Shown: one piece after another, positions 6,978 through 15,487 of the stretch
Layout: each line of letters opens with the position of its first letter
How positions within the stretch are numbered: position 1 is the stretch's first letter
From: Candidatus Acidiferrales bacterium
GTDB lineage: Bacteria; Acidobacteriota; Terriglobia; Acidiferrales; UBA7541
Direction: 5' to 3'
Assembly (NCBI GenBank): GCA_955651735.1
Contig: CATPAM010000375.1
Location: 1-16,149, forward strand
DNA: 16,149 bases
Program-made: the position numbers and the translations under genes
Notes under the pieces: model-generated
What the model saw: the letters and a program-made list of their open reading frames with translations, nothing else
Databases searched by the model: none
What the model was told of the DNA's origin: nothing

Positions 6978-7006
6978 TTGCGGTAGATTATCTATGGGAG
7001 TATAAC
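6978..7006 (+). promoter_or_regulatory. padR-ADOP promoter candidate (leaderless)
   Basis: TTGCGG (6978-6983) and TATAAC (7001-7006) are separated by exactly 17 bases. The -10 box matches the sigma-70 consensus at five of six positions and the -35 at three. The expected start of transcription, 7 bases after the -10, is the A of the ATG at 7013, so the mRNA would be leaderless. PadR proteins usually repress their own promoter, but I see no convincing ATGT/ACAT operator here. Confidence 0.45.
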
Positions 7007-7012
7007 CGGAGC

Positions 7013-7366
7013 ATGCCGAAACGGGGCGCACCTCCATTGCAGGGTGAAATCCTGCCAGGCACGCTGGACTTGCTGATTCTGCAGACGTTGGTTCTTGGCG
7101 CGGCACATGGACACACCATCGCGCATGCCATTGAGCACCGCTCGGAAGATGTTCTACAGGTGGAGCACGGCTCCCTCTATCCAGCGTTGCATCGCCTGGA
7201 GGAGCGCGGTTGGATCGCATCCTTCTGGGGCACGTCCGAAAACAACCGCAAAGCGCGATATTACCGCCTGACACGCGCCGGCCGCAAAGAACTGACGCAA
7301 CAAACCGGGCGCTGGCAAGACCTTGTGCGTGCTATCAACCGGGTACTGCGGCCCGCTGAGGAGTAA
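7013..7366 (+). CDS. PadR family transcriptional regulator
   Basis: 117 residues, the usual length for the short PadR type associated with ADOP permeases. The winged helix-turn-helix is clear: [19 protein letters not shown] (15-33), helix 2 region [15 protein letters not shown] (36-50), recognition helix [16 protein letters not shown] (53-68), and the wing [13 protein letters not shown] (75-87), followed by a C-terminal helix for dimerisation (88-110). The reading frame extends upstream to an ATG at 6959, but family length and the promoter boxes support ATG 7013. No separate ribosome site is well placed (GGAG lies only one base before the ATG). Four bases separate its stop from the permease start, so it is co-transcribed and probably controls the pair. 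The inducer is unknown. Confidence 0.92.
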   Translation: MPKRGAPPLQGEILPGTLDLLILQTLVLGAAHGHTIAHAIEHRSEDVLQVEHGSLYPALHRLEERGWIASFWGTSENNRKARYYRLTRAGRKELTQQTGRWQDLVRAINRVLRPAEE

Positions 7367-7370
7367 CGAC

Positions 7371-9995
7371 ATGGGATGGAAACGCTTTTTCCGTCGCGAC
7401 GCTTGGGACGAAGAGCGGGCCCGCGAGATCGAAACCTATCTGCAGATCGAAACGGACGAGAACATGGCGCGCGGAATGACACGGCAAGAAGCGCGTTACG
7501 CCGCTCGACGAAAGCTGGGCAATCCCACATCCATTCGCGAGGAGATTTATCGCATGAACAGCCTGGGCATGCTTGAGACCATTTGGCAAGACCTGAAATA
7601 CGCCGCGCGAGTGATCCGCAAGAGTCCCGGTTTTGCCTTCTTCGCGATTACGGTCCTCGCATTGGGCATCGCGGCAAACACTGCTATCTTCAGCATCGCC
7701 GACGCCGTTCTGCTGCGCCCGCTTCCCTATCGTGATGCTGGTCGGCTGGTGATGGTCTGGGAAGATGGTTCCTCCTATGGATTCCCTCAGGACACGCCCG
7801 CACCCGGAAATTTCTCGGACTGGAGTACGCGAAACCACGTCTTCGTGGACGTGGCCGCATATTCCTGGGACGACCTCAATTTAACCGGCGATGGCCATCC
7901 GGAACAATTGACCGGCGACGAAGTCTCCGCAAACTTGTTTTCTGTTCTTGGCGTAAGCCCCATGCTTGGCCGGGATTTTCGCCCGGACGACAACGCCCCG
8001 GGTGCCGCTCGCGTGACCATTCTCAGCCACGGTCTGTGGCTTAGAAGATTCGGCGGGGACACGCGGATCGTTGGACAGCAAATGCGGCTTGACGGTGAAA
8101 AGTGCACCGTCATCGGCGTCATGCCACACGGATTTTTGTATCCCGACCGTAAGACCGAGCTTTGGGTTCCGTGGCAGTTTACCAAGGAAAAGTTGACGGA
8201 TCACGGCAGCCATTTCCTGCACGTCGTCGCGCGCCTGCGACCAGGAGTTTCGCTGCAAACAGCGAACGCCGATCTGGCGACTATCGCGAAACAACTCGAA
8301 CAAGAGCATCCGGACTCGAATGCCAAGATCGGCGCCTTCGCAGTGGCGCTGCGCGAAGACCTTGCCGGAGATATGCGTCCCGCGATTCTTGTGCTGTTCG
8401 GAGCAGTGTGCTTCGTGCTGCTAATCGCTTGCGCGAATATTGCAAACCTTGTGTTGGCACGCGCCAGCGGCAAGCGCCGCGAATTGGCCATGCGCCTCAC
8501 GCTCGGCGCAAGCCGGCTGCGTATTGTCGGGCAGATGCTGACGGAAAGCCTGCTGCTCGCGATGATTGCCGGCGCGATCGGGTTAACGCTTTCCGTGTGG
8601 GCCACAAAGTTTTTGGCAACTTTGATCCCCTCAGGGATCGCCCCGCTCGAGGATTCCGTGCTAGATGGCCGAGTATTTCTTTTCACCGCGGGAGTTTCAA
8701 TCGTCACCGGCATCCTGTTTGGCGTAGCCCCGGCATTGCGAGTGTCCGGCCTTGATCTTGCAACATCCCTGAAGGACGGTGGCGGCCGAGGCCACGTCGG
8801 CTCCGGCGGCCAGGGACTGCGCGACGTGCTGGTCGTCGGCGAAGTCGCGCTTGCCATTGTTCTGCTGGCAGGTGCGGCGTTGATGATTCGCAGCTTCGAG
8901 AATCTCGTCCATCTCGATCCGGGTTTTCGCGCAGATCACGTTCTGATTTTGCGAACGCCCATACAGATGCAGAAATACGACACGCAAGCGCGGAGAACCG
9001 CGTTCTATGATCTAGTTCTCGAAAAGGTCGAACATCTTCCCGGCGTTGTGGCGGCGGGCTACACGACGTGGATTCCCCTGACCAATGAAGGTGGTGCCAC
9101 AGGGATCACCATCGAAGACCACCCTGAGCCTGCGCCGGGACAGATGCCCATTCCTAACGCCCGCATCGTAAGCCGAAATTACATGGCCGCGCTCAGGATG
9201 AAATTGATTGCCGGAAGGCTCTTTGATCAACGCGACGGAAGCGGGACGCAGCTCGCGGCGCTGATCAACCAAGCGATGGCGCGGAGTTTTTGGCCCGGGG
9301 AAAATCCTGTCGGCAAACGATTCAAGAGAGGCAGGTTCCGCGAGGATGTACCGTGGATTACCGTAGTCGGAATTGTTGGCGACGTGCACCAAGCCGGCCC
9401 AGCGTCGCCGGCCCGCGCAGAAATGTATTTCCCGTACCAGCAGCAGGAGTTTTTTCCTCCGGACTATCTCGCGGTACGCGCTTCGGGGGACCCGCTGCTG
9501 CTGGCCGAGCCGTCGCGGCAGCAAGTCTGGTCCGTCGACAAGCAACAGCCGGTCGCGGATGTAATGGCGCTGGAGCAGTTGGTGGGCGAAAATCTCGCAC
9601 CGCGACGCATGCAAGCGTCGCTGCTCGGAGGATTTGCGGGCTTGGCGCTGCTGCTGGCTGCGCTTGGAATTTATGCGGTGCTGTCGTTTGCGGTGACACA
9701 GCGCACGCAGGAGATCGGGGTTCGCGTGGCGTTGGGCGCAGACTCGCGCGATGTTCTGCGCATGGTTTTCTCGCACGGGCTGAAACTGTTTGCGATTGGG
9801 GCAGTGCTGGGGCTGGCGGCCGCACTCGGGTTATCGCGAACCATGGGTCACCTGCTGTACGGCATCAGCGCGAGTGACCCAGTCTCTTTTCTAACTGTGA
9901 CTCTCGTCTTGGGCGCGGTGACGCTGCTGGCCTGCTACATCCCAGCGCGCCGTGCGATGCGGGTGGATCCGCTGGTTGCGCTTCGCTATGAATAG
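7371..9995 (+). CDS. ADOP family permease (duplicated MacB/FtsX-like, without own ATPase)
   Basis: 874 residues of the acidobacterial duplicated orphan permease type. An N-terminal soluble prefix (about 1-65; EERAREIETYLQIETDENMARGMTRQEARYAARRKLGN) is diagnostic for this family. The first half follows: membrane segment about 86-110 with the motif LGIAANTAIFSIADAVLLRPLPY, a MacB-type periplasmic domain about 115-330, and a three-helix FtsX domain about 335-455. The second half repeats this plan: membrane segment about 482-505, periplasmic domain to about 740, FtsX domain about 749-874 ending in PARRAMRVDPLVALRYE. Such proteins resemble the membrane part of MacB-type ABC transporters, but no ATPase gene is adjacent. 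The substrate is unknown. ATG 7371 is chosen for GAGGAG 7 bases upstream and the conserved prefix. Coupled to padR. Convergent with the PQQ gene, 18 bases away. Confidence 0.95.
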   Translation: MGWKRFFRRDAWDEERAREIETYLQIETDENMARGMTRQEARYAARRKLGNPTSIREEIYRMNSLGMLETIWQDLKYAARVIRKSPGFAFFAITVLALGIAANTAIFSIADAVLLRPLPYRDAGRLVMVWEDGSSYGFPQDTPAPGNFSDWSTRNHVFVDVAAYSWDDLNLTGDGHPEQLTGDEVSANLFSVLGVSPMLGRDFRPDDNAPGAARVTILSHGLWLRRFGGDTRIVGQQMRLDGEKCTVIGVMPHGFLYPDRKTELWVPWQFTKEKLTDHGSHFLHVVARLRPGVSLQTANADLATIAKQLEQEHPDSNAKIGAFAVALREDLAGDMRPAILVLFGAVCFVLLIACANIANLVLARASGKRRELAMRLTLGASRLRIVGQMLTESLLLAMIAGAIGLTLSVWATKFLATLIPSGIAPLEDSVLDGRVFLFTAGVSIVTGILFGVAPALRVSGLDLATSLKDGGGRGHVGSGGQGLRDVLVVGEVALAIVLLAGAALMIRSFENLVHLDPGFRADHVLILRTPIQMQKYDTQARRTAFYDLVLEKVEHLPGVVAAGYTTWIPLTNEGGATGITIEDHPEPAPGQMPIPNARIVSRNYMAALRMKLIAGRLFDQRDGSGTQLAALINQAMARSFWPGENPVGKRFKRGRFREDVPWITVVGIVGDVHQAGPASPARAEMYFPYQQQEFFPPDYLAVRASGDPLLLAEPSRQQVWSVDKQQPVADVMALEQLVGENLAPRRMQASLLGGFAGLALLLAALGIYAVLSFAVTQRTQEIGVRVALGADSRDVLRMVFSHGLKLFAIGAVLGLAAALGLSRTMGHLLYGISASDPVSFLTVTLVLGAVTLLACYIPARRAMRVDPLVALRYE

Positions 9996-10013
9996 CGTGC
10001 GGTACAACGGCGC

Positions 10014-11987
10014 TCAAGGAAGCGTGAACGCCACCAGTGCGTCGCTCAACTTCTCTTCGGTAATCTTTGGATGCCCTCCCGCGGCGATTACTAGATATTG
10101 TTTTCCATTCGCTCCCAGCCGGTAGGTCATCGGCGTGGCGTTTGCACTGGCTGGGAGTTGCGCCTTCCAAAGCTCTTTGCCGGTTTCAACGTCAAAGGCG
10201 CGGATGTAGGAGTCGGTCGTTCCGGCGATGAACACCACGCCACCCGCGGTGACGATGGGGCCGCCGAGACTGATCGATCCCGGGGGAATCTGCTGCTTGT
10301 GCGCGCCGCCAAAATCCTGCATCGAGCCGAGCGGCACTTGCCAGCGAATTTTCCCTTCCGTCATGTCGATTGCCCTGAGCAGTCCCCAGGGTGGCGCGCT
10401 GCACGGCAAATCCGAAGGAGATTGCAGGAAGCGCCGATACAAACCGTAAGGCGCGCCTGTCTGGTCACCGTAGTCGCCGTCCTCAGTGTGCGAGCCGCGC
10501 TGATCATATTTGGCGCGTGGAATCAGGCGTGCGACTGCGACGAGATCGTTTGTATTTGTAACCAGCAGACCGTGTTGCGGGTCGAACGCGTAGCCGCTCC
10601 AGGTCATGCCGCCGATGTTGCCGGGCACCATGAGGGTTCCCTTTACGCTGGGCGGCGTGAAAATTCCTTCGTTGCGCAACTGCGCGATTGTCTTGCGGCA
10701 AGCCTCGCGATCTTCCGGCGTCGGTCCCCAGGCCTCGTCGGCGGATAGCGCCTGCGTGGCTAGCGGCGGCGGAGCGAGTGGAAACGGCTGGGTTGGTGAA
10801 GTCATTTCGCCGGGGACGTCGCTTTGCGGTACAGCGCGCTCTTCGACGGGAAACACAGGCTTGCCGGTGTCGCGGTTCAGCACGTAGAGCAGGCCGGACT
10901 TGTTGCCCTGAATGACGACCGAGACATCCTTTCCATCGTGGCGCAAGGCGGCCAGCAAAGGCGGCGAAGCGCTATCAAAATCCCACAAATCGTGGTGCAC
11001 GAGCTGAAATCCCCAGGCGACTTCACCGGTTCTTGCGCGCAATGCCACGACGGAATTGGCCCACTTGTCGTCTCCGGGTCGCAGGCCTCCGTAATAGTCG
11101 GGGCTGGCGCTCCCGGTGGGAACAAAGATCAGATCTCGTTCAGGGTCGACGGCCATGATCGACCAGGCATTGCCGGCACCGCTGCGAAAAGCTTTTGCGC
11201 TCGCCGCTGCGACCGATTGGTCTGGTGCAATTGGGGCCCAGCTCCAGCGCCGTGTGCCGGTGCGCACGTCATAGGCGCGCACTACGCCGCGTGCCATATC
11301 GACCCGGTGATTGTCATCAATCGCTGAGCCGACGATTACCAGGTCATCGATCACGGCGGGAGGTGAAGTCATGTGGTACCAGCCGGCGTGATAACCGGAG
11401 ACATCGCGCAAATTGACCTGGCCACCTTTGCCAAAGTCCGTGCAGGGTGCGCCGTTCGCCGCATCGATGGCCACCAACCGCGCATCTTGCGTGGACTCGA
11501 GAATTCTCCGGCGGCAGGGCTGACCACTTGGCCGCGCGGAATCGAGCCAAGTCGCAGCGCCGCGATTGACGAGCCCATCGCCGTAGTCACCATCCAAGTC
11601 AATTTTCGGGTCGTAGGCCCAGCGCTGCGTTCCGGTTTCCGGATCGAGAGCGATCACGCGATTGAACGGAGTTGTAAGATATAGCGTCCCGTCGACGAGA
11701 AGCGGCGTGGTTTCAAATCCACTGCGCTTTCGGTCACTGTGGCCGTCCGAAACATCACCCGTGTGGAAGGTCCACGCGACCTTCAGCGTCGAAACATTCT
11801 CACGGTTGATTTGCGTCAGTGGCGAATAGCGCATGCCGCCGGCGTCGTGCCCGTAGTATGCCCAGTCGTCATCCGTTGCGCGTCCCGCCCATGCTGTGGT
11901 CTTCACGGTGCCTGCGCTGGAGCCAAACGCGACAGCGAGAACAAACACGCACCACAACCAGGTCTTCGTACGCGTACATTTGTTCAT
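10014..11987 (-). CDS. Soluble PQQ-dependent dehydrogenase (membrane glucose dehydrogenase-like)
   Basis: 657 residues. A signal peptide (about 9-27) directs it to the periplasm. An eight-bladed quinoprotein propeller follows: DWAYYGHDAGGMRYSPLTQIN (41-61), NRGAATW (141-147), CRRRILESTQDARLVAIDAANG (158-179), HHDLWDFD (331-338, containing the likely catalytic Asp), GNKSGLLYVLNRDTG (361-375, with the PQQ-binding Lys) and the GGPIVTAGGVVFIAGT blade (575-590). The layout is that of E. coli Gcd but without its five N-terminal membrane helices. There is no CxxCH heme motif and no vicinal Cys pair of the alcohol dehydrogenase type, so electrons must leave to quinone or a separate carrier. Glucose or another polyol is a likely substrate, but specificity cannot be read from sequence. 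No pqq biosynthesis genes are visible. The start ATG 11987 has only a weak site (TAGGT). It follows pilX on the same strand after 124 bases. Confidence 0.92.
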   Translation of the reverse strand: MNKCTRTKTWLWCVFVLAVAFGSSAGTVKTTAWAGRATDDDWAYYGHDAGGMRYSPLTQINRENVSTLKVAWTFHTGDVSDGHSDRKRSGFETTPLLVDGTLYLTTPFNRVIALDPETGTQRWAYDPKIDLDGDYGDGLVNRGAATWLDSARPSGQPCRRRILESTQDARLVAIDAANGAPCTDFGKGGQVNLRDVSGYHAGWYHMTSPPAVIDDLVIVGSAIDDNHRVDMARGVVRAYDVRTGTRRWSWAPIAPDQSVAAASAKAFRSGAGNAWSIMAVDPERDLIFVPTGSASPDYYGGLRPGDDKWANSVVALRARTGEVAWGFQLVHHDLWDFDSASPPLLAALRHDGKDVSVVIQGNKSGLLYVLNRDTGKPVFPVEERAVPQSDVPGEMTSPTQPFPLAPPPLATQALSADEAWGPTPEDREACRKTIAQLRNEGIFTPPSVKGTLMVPGNIGGMTWSGYAFDPQHGLLVTNTNDLVAVARLIPRAKYDQRGSHTEDGDYGDQTGAPYGLYRRFLQSPSDLPCSAPPWGLLRAIDMTEGKIRWQVPLGSMQDFGGAHKQQIPPGSISLGGPIVTAGGVVFIAGTTDSYIRAFDVETGKELWKAQLPASANATPMTYRLGANGKQYLVIAAGGHPKITEEKLSDALVAFTLP

Positions 11988-12111
11988 CTAGCCAGAACCT
12001 ACCCGTGACGTGAATCGACACATAAAGAGGAGTTACCGTATCACTCTGGGGATAACCAGGGGAGAAAAATATGCGCGGACAGAGGAGAGACGAAGAAAGC
12101 GCGGTTTGGGG

Positions 12112-13578
12112 TCAAGGAGTCGTCTGGGCAATTTCTCGAAACGAGAGAACCTGGTAGGGCATCAGCGCTTGCGCGGCCTTTACCCAATTGCTGCTGTACT
12201 GGATGCCGCTGCCTCCTCCTGTTTGAGTAAAGGAGCTGTAGCCTAGCTTGGGCAACAAATTACCAGTTGAGTCCAGTGTTTGCGCGACGAAGACCGCGCC
12301 GTTAATTACTCCCGTACCCGTTTTGCTGGAAGTGAATGTACCCTGTCCAATCACAAGGATGACACCGTTCCACGACGCACCCGGATCATAGTCCAATGTT
12401 CCCGTGACTACGAGAAGCCCGTAACCGATACCGTTTCCGTGCAAGTTGAAGTCGCCATTGACAACGACGACCATGGGGTTTGACGCGGACATGGCGGAGG
12501 GCAAACTGGTCTGGTCCACAGGGGTGCCCTGGGGCGGATTGAGCACCAGATCTGCATTTTGAGTGATATTGCTAACGAGGTTTTCGAGGCCGCTGGGAGT
12601 CTGAAGAATCGGCGGAAGGGTGACAATTCCAACGTTGGGAACTCCTGTCGGGCTCAGATAATTACCCGAGGGCACGGCCGCCTTTGAGACGCTGGGCCCA
12701 TCACTAGAATTCGTATATCCGATCGCCGGAACGCCGGATTGTGTACCTGAAGGCGCATTGATGTCCTTCCCGACGATCTGAAAGTTGCCGGGGCCTCCAC
12801 TTCCACTACCGCCGCTGGGGCCCGTGAAGCTGACACCATTGCCGTCCAGGGTCAGAGCGGAGGGCAAATTCGCCAAAGCCGCGGCAGAACCCGCGAGCGC
12901 CACGGTGTATTGCACCATGCGACGGCTGCCGTACGGTGTGACGGCTAGCGCCGTCACCGTGAGCACCTGAGTGGCGCCGGGAACCGGCTGTCCGCCCGAC
13001 GAGAGAAGTTGCTGCATTCCGTCGTAGAAGAGCGGGTTTCTGTCCGTTGCGTCCCCATCACCGTCTACGTCAAGATTGGAAGACGCTTCTGTTCGCGGCG
13101 TAATTCGCACCCACTTGTACAACGGTCCGGCAATGTTGGCGCTGGCGATCGGGGAATTCGACATCACAATGTTGTAACCAGCGCCGCCCGGGATGGCGGT
13201 GCCCCATTCCGTTGCGTACTCATTGTCCGCGTAGGGATTACCAGCGCTCAAATCCAGCGGATTCACCACCTCACCGGCCGATGGATTCAGGATGTAGCAC
13301 ACCTGGCTGACCTGCATCATAGCTTCGGCGCCCGGGAGGACACAATTTGCAATTGAGCTCGGATTGCGGGACCACAGCCGACCCCGCCCTTCCTCAAGAC
13401 CCGCCTTCGCATCGTAGAACGCGTGCATCGCGGACTTGTAATTCCCCTTCAGGGCCGTTTCGGTACCGGCCATCAAGACCAGCGCCGTGGCCACTACGCT
13501 GATGAGCATCAGCGTAAAAATGGCGATCACCAGGGCCACTCCCCGTTCTGCTTGCCGTCGATTTTTCTGTGTTTTCAC
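12112..13578 (-). CDS. pilX: PilX-like minor pseudopilin with large C-terminal beta-rich domain
   Basis: 488 residues, far longer than classical PilX (under about 200). The N-terminus is PilX-type: basic leader with RG before VALVIAIFTLMLISVVATALVLMAG (14-38), no Glu at +5, then GTETALKGNYKSAMHAFYDAKAGLEEGRGRL (38-68), matching the PilX N-terminal domain. After it come a calcium-loop-like DVDGDGDATD (170-179), a Gly/Ser-rich hinge (253-265), and a hydrophobic-strand-rich region (about 365-435: VVVVNGDFNLHGN, YGLLVVTGTLDY, WNGVILVIGQG, INGAVFVAQ) that looks like a beta helix and is found in other large PilX-like proteins. It is the last of four pseudopilin genes, 7 bases after pilW. A role in the pilus tip or priming complex is inferred from family and context. 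No PilY1 gene follows. Confidence 0.85.
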   Translation of the reverse strand: MKTQKNRRQAERGVALVIAIFTLMLISVVATALVLMAGTETALKGNYKSAMHAFYDAKAGLEEGRGRLWSRNPSSIANCVLPGAEAMMQVSQVCYILNPSAGEVVNPLDLSAGNPYADNEYATEWGTAIPGGAGYNIVMSNSPIASANIAGPLYKWVRITPRTEASSNLDVDGDGDATDRNPLFYDGMQQLLSSGGQPVPGATQVLTVTALAVTPYGSRRMVQYTVALAGSAAALANLPSALTLDGNGVSFTGPSGGSGSGGPGNFQIVGKDINAPSGTQSGVPAIGYTNSSDGPSVSKAAVPSGNYLSPTGVPNVGIVTLPPILQTPSGLENLVSNITQNADLVLNPPQGTPVDQTSLPSAMSASNPMVVVVNGDFNLHGNGIGYGLLVVTGTLDYDPGASWNGVILVIGQGTFTSSKTGTGVINGAVFVAQTLDSTGNLLPKLGYSSFTQTGGGSGIQYSSNWVKAAQALMPYQVLSFREIAQTTP

Positions 13579-13585
13579 GGTTTCT

Positions 13586-14275
13586 TCAGTGGCTCGGATT
13601 GAAGCGCATCGCCTGGCCGTTCAAGGTGATAATACGGTATTGGTGGGTTTGCGGATCGGGCTGCAGTGAACGCACCATCAGGGAGATATTCACTTCACGA
13701 ATATTGGTGGGCTGTTGCGTTGCACCGGCATCACAGACGTAGGAGAAAATCGGAAGCGAGTTGCTGCCGTTCATGACGTTTTCGAGGTACGGCACTAAGG
13801 ATCCCGAAGTTTCCGTCACCGGGTCCGTAAAAGGTTTTTTTGGCACCACGCTCCGCATTAGCGTCGTGGTCTGTAGCGAATAACGTATCCACTGGACACC
13901 GTTGCCCAAGTCCGCTTCCACGATCAGATCGTATTCTCCTGGAACCGCGCAAGTTCCGCCAACTGTGCATGGTGTCGTGGGATAGCTTGGCGTCCAGGCA
14001 AACGGCAATGCGTATCTGTCCGGATTGTTGTTCGCCACCGTCAAGCTCAACGAGCTCATGGGCGGGTATCCTGCCGAATGTACGTCGCGCACAATCTGAT
14101 CCAGGGCTACGTTGGCTTGCTGGAAGGCCTCCGTCACTGTGCTTTCGCCTTGGTAGCGCAATTGCGCGCTCATCAAGAGGGAAAACGCAATCCCAGTCAC
14201 GATTGTGAACAGGATCGTTCCGACCAGCAATTCCACCAGTGAGAACCCTGCGGTGCCGTGCTTCCGTTTTTTCAT
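13586..14275 (-). CDS. pilW: PilW-like minor pseudopilin
   Basis: 229 residues from ATG 14275. Class III leader MKKRKHGTAG is cut before F11; SLVELL follows, with Glu at +5 as required for pilin assembly. Residues 11-40 form the hydrophobic spine. The globular part contains VALDQIVRDVHSAGYPP (56-72), characteristic of PilW, and four cysteines (103, 109, 181 and none matched nearby besides 103/109) of which C103-C109 could form a small disulfide loop. An upstream in-frame GTG at 14296 overlaps the pilV stop as GTGA and could be the true start by translational coupling, but it would add acidic residues to the leader; neither start has a clear Shine-Dalgarno. PilW is a minor component of the type IV pilus priming complex. 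It lies between pilV and pilX in the same transcription unit. Confidence 0.88.
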   Translation of the reverse strand: MKKRKHGTAGFSLVELLVGTILFTIVTGIAFSLLMSAQLRYQGESTVTEAFQQANVALDQIVRDVHSAGYPPMSSLSLTVANNNPDRYALPFAWTPSYPTTPCTVGGTCAVPGEYDLIVEADLGNGVQWIRYSLQTTTLMRSVVPKKPFTDPVTETSGSLVPYLENVMNGSNSLPIFSYVCDAGATQQPTNIREVNISLMVRSLQPDPQTHQYRIITLNGQAMRFNPSH

Positions 14276-14292
14276 TTCGATGGCTTCAGCAC

Positions 14293-14841
14293 TCACTTCT
14301 GCACGGAACTATCTAACGTCACGGGCAGCAATAACTGCACGTTCCCGGCACTGTTGGCTCGGCGGCAGCCGATAACGATGCGCCTGCTCACAACGATTCC
14401 GTTGTTGACCTGGGGAAATACCGCCCAGCGCAACTCAAAGCTCGGACCGGTTGGATCGCTTGGATCCGTATATGTAGTGGAGAAGCCCGCCGGAGGAGCC
14501 ATGCCAGGCGAAAAATCAATGACCACGGATGGTCCAGACATCAACACACCCGCACCAGGCGCGCCCGCGCCACCCAGTCTGATGGTCTGTCCATTGTCCA
14601 GGAAGGTGTCTACGTTGAGCGGCTGGCTCAACATCTGATCCAATTCGCGCTGGCAGACCACGGTGGCCACGGTATCCAAGCGGTTACCGACACTGGACTT
14701 CAAGCTTGCGGGCACTAGTTGCACCACCGAAACAATTCCGACCATCAGAATGGCACTGGCAAGGATCATTTCCAGGATGGAAAAACCGTTCCGCTCCCGG
14801 CCGCTTCTTGCAAAATTCCGATTCTCGTTCGCCACGCGCAT
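14293..14841 (-). CDS. pilV: PilV-like minor pseudopilin
   Basis: 182 residues from ATG 14841, which has AGGAG 5 bases upstream; the frame continues upstream through the preceding gene but without a leader there. The leader is MRVANENRNFARSGRERNG, cut before F20; SILEMILASAILMVGIVSVVQLVP follows, with Glu24 at +5. SNVG-like helical continuation to RLDTVATVVCQRELDQMLSQP (54-74) fits the PilV/GspI helix. The C-terminal part is a small beta-rich head with one Cys (159). It starts 14 bases after the FimT/GspH stop and its TGA touches a possible GTG start of pilW, as expected for an operon. Minor pilins of this type prime pilus assembly in the inner membrane and periplasm. PilV versus GspI-like naming is by operon position. 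Confidence 0.85.
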   Translation of the reverse strand: MRVANENRNFARSGRERNGFSILEMILASAILMVGIVSVVQLVPASLKSSVGNRLDTVATVVCQRELDQMLSQPLNVDTFLDNGQTIRLGGAGAPGAGVLMSGPSVVIDFSPGMAPPAGFSTTYTDPSDPTGPSFELRWAVFPQVNNGIVVSRRIVIGCRRANSAGNVQLLLPVTLDSSVQK

Positions 14842-14855
14842 CCTCGCTCCTGCTC

Positions 14856-15437
14856 CTACATCCACGACCACGGGCCGCCGGCGGGAGCCTTCCAAAGCTT
14901 GGTTTGCCCCATCGGAATGACCGTGACCGCTCGACACCCGTATTGCGTTTGATTCGTATATCCAATCGCCAGAAAATAAGGCCAGGTCTGTCCACCGGCC
15001 GAATAATTCACGGTGCCGCGGTAGTCGAACGCAATGGTGCCTGCAAAATCCTGCAGGTTGGCGATGCCGGTGCTCGCCTTATCGGGAGTCATGGACTGCC
15101 CGTTTGCGACTTGCATGTCGCTCGGCAGCATAAGCATCGGCTCGCCAGCGTCCAGCGATCCGTTACCATTCAAATCGATATAGAAGACCGTATTCCCGCT
15201 TTGCACGGTTTGAAGCATGCTCACAATGGTGTTGCGCCGTATTGCCGTGTAGCGCGCGAGCTCGACGAAATTTGCGGTTTGCTGCACCATACTGTTGAGA
15301 CGATAGTTCTGAATCGCTCCAACCAACACCGGTAACGCCACGCTCACCAGAATCAATCCGACGGCGAGCGTCATTACCATCTCAACCAGCGTTAAACCAA
15401 GTTCGTTGCTGCGAAATGATCCGCGCCGTGGACTCAT
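14856..15437 (-). CDS. FimT/GspH family pseudopilin
   Basis: 193 residues. Leader MSPRRGSFRSNELG is cut before L15; TLVEM follows, with Glu19 at +5, then a hydrophobic helix to about 40. YRLNSMVQQTANFVELARYTAIRRNTIVSM (45-74) is the characteristic FimT/GspH helix that is followed by the first strands of the head. DLNGNGSLDAGEP (88-100) resembles a calcium-binding loop. It is the first gene of the four-gene pseudopilin operon. The start ATG 15437 has only a weak GGGG sequence 8-11 bases upstream. A promoter candidate with a palindrome over its -35 box lies at 15488-15518. In pilus priming complexes this member (FimU/FimT) links the tip complex to the major pilin; that role here is by analogy. 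Confidence 0.9.
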   Translation of the reverse strand: MSPRRGSFRSNELGLTLVEMVMTLAVGLILVSVALPVLVGAIQNYRLNSMVQQTANFVELARYTAIRRNTIVSMLQTVQSGNTVFYIDLNGNGSLDAGEPMLMLPSDMQVANGQSMTPDKASTGIANLQDFAGTIAFDYRGTVNYSAGGQTWPYFLAIGYTNQTQYGCRAVTVIPMGQTKLWKAPAGGPWSWM

Positions 15438-15487
15438 GGTTGAACCCCGAACGTCACTAAGACTATGGCGATACCGCGAGGTAGGAT

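Noticed and set aside
9012..9776. 254-codon minus-strand open frame inside the ADOP permease
   Set aside because: Antisense shadow; the plus-strand permease is unbroken and matches the family throughout.
12040..12075. pilX terminator from the T-run (minus strand, near 12064-12073)
   Set aside because: The T-run is preceded only by a 4-base self-complementary GCGC pairing; no real stem found.
12071..12157. 28-codon plus-strand frame with GGGGAG before ATG 12071
   Set aside because: Good ribosome-like site but very short, and its 3' part runs antisense to pilX; no sign of conservation can be judged here.
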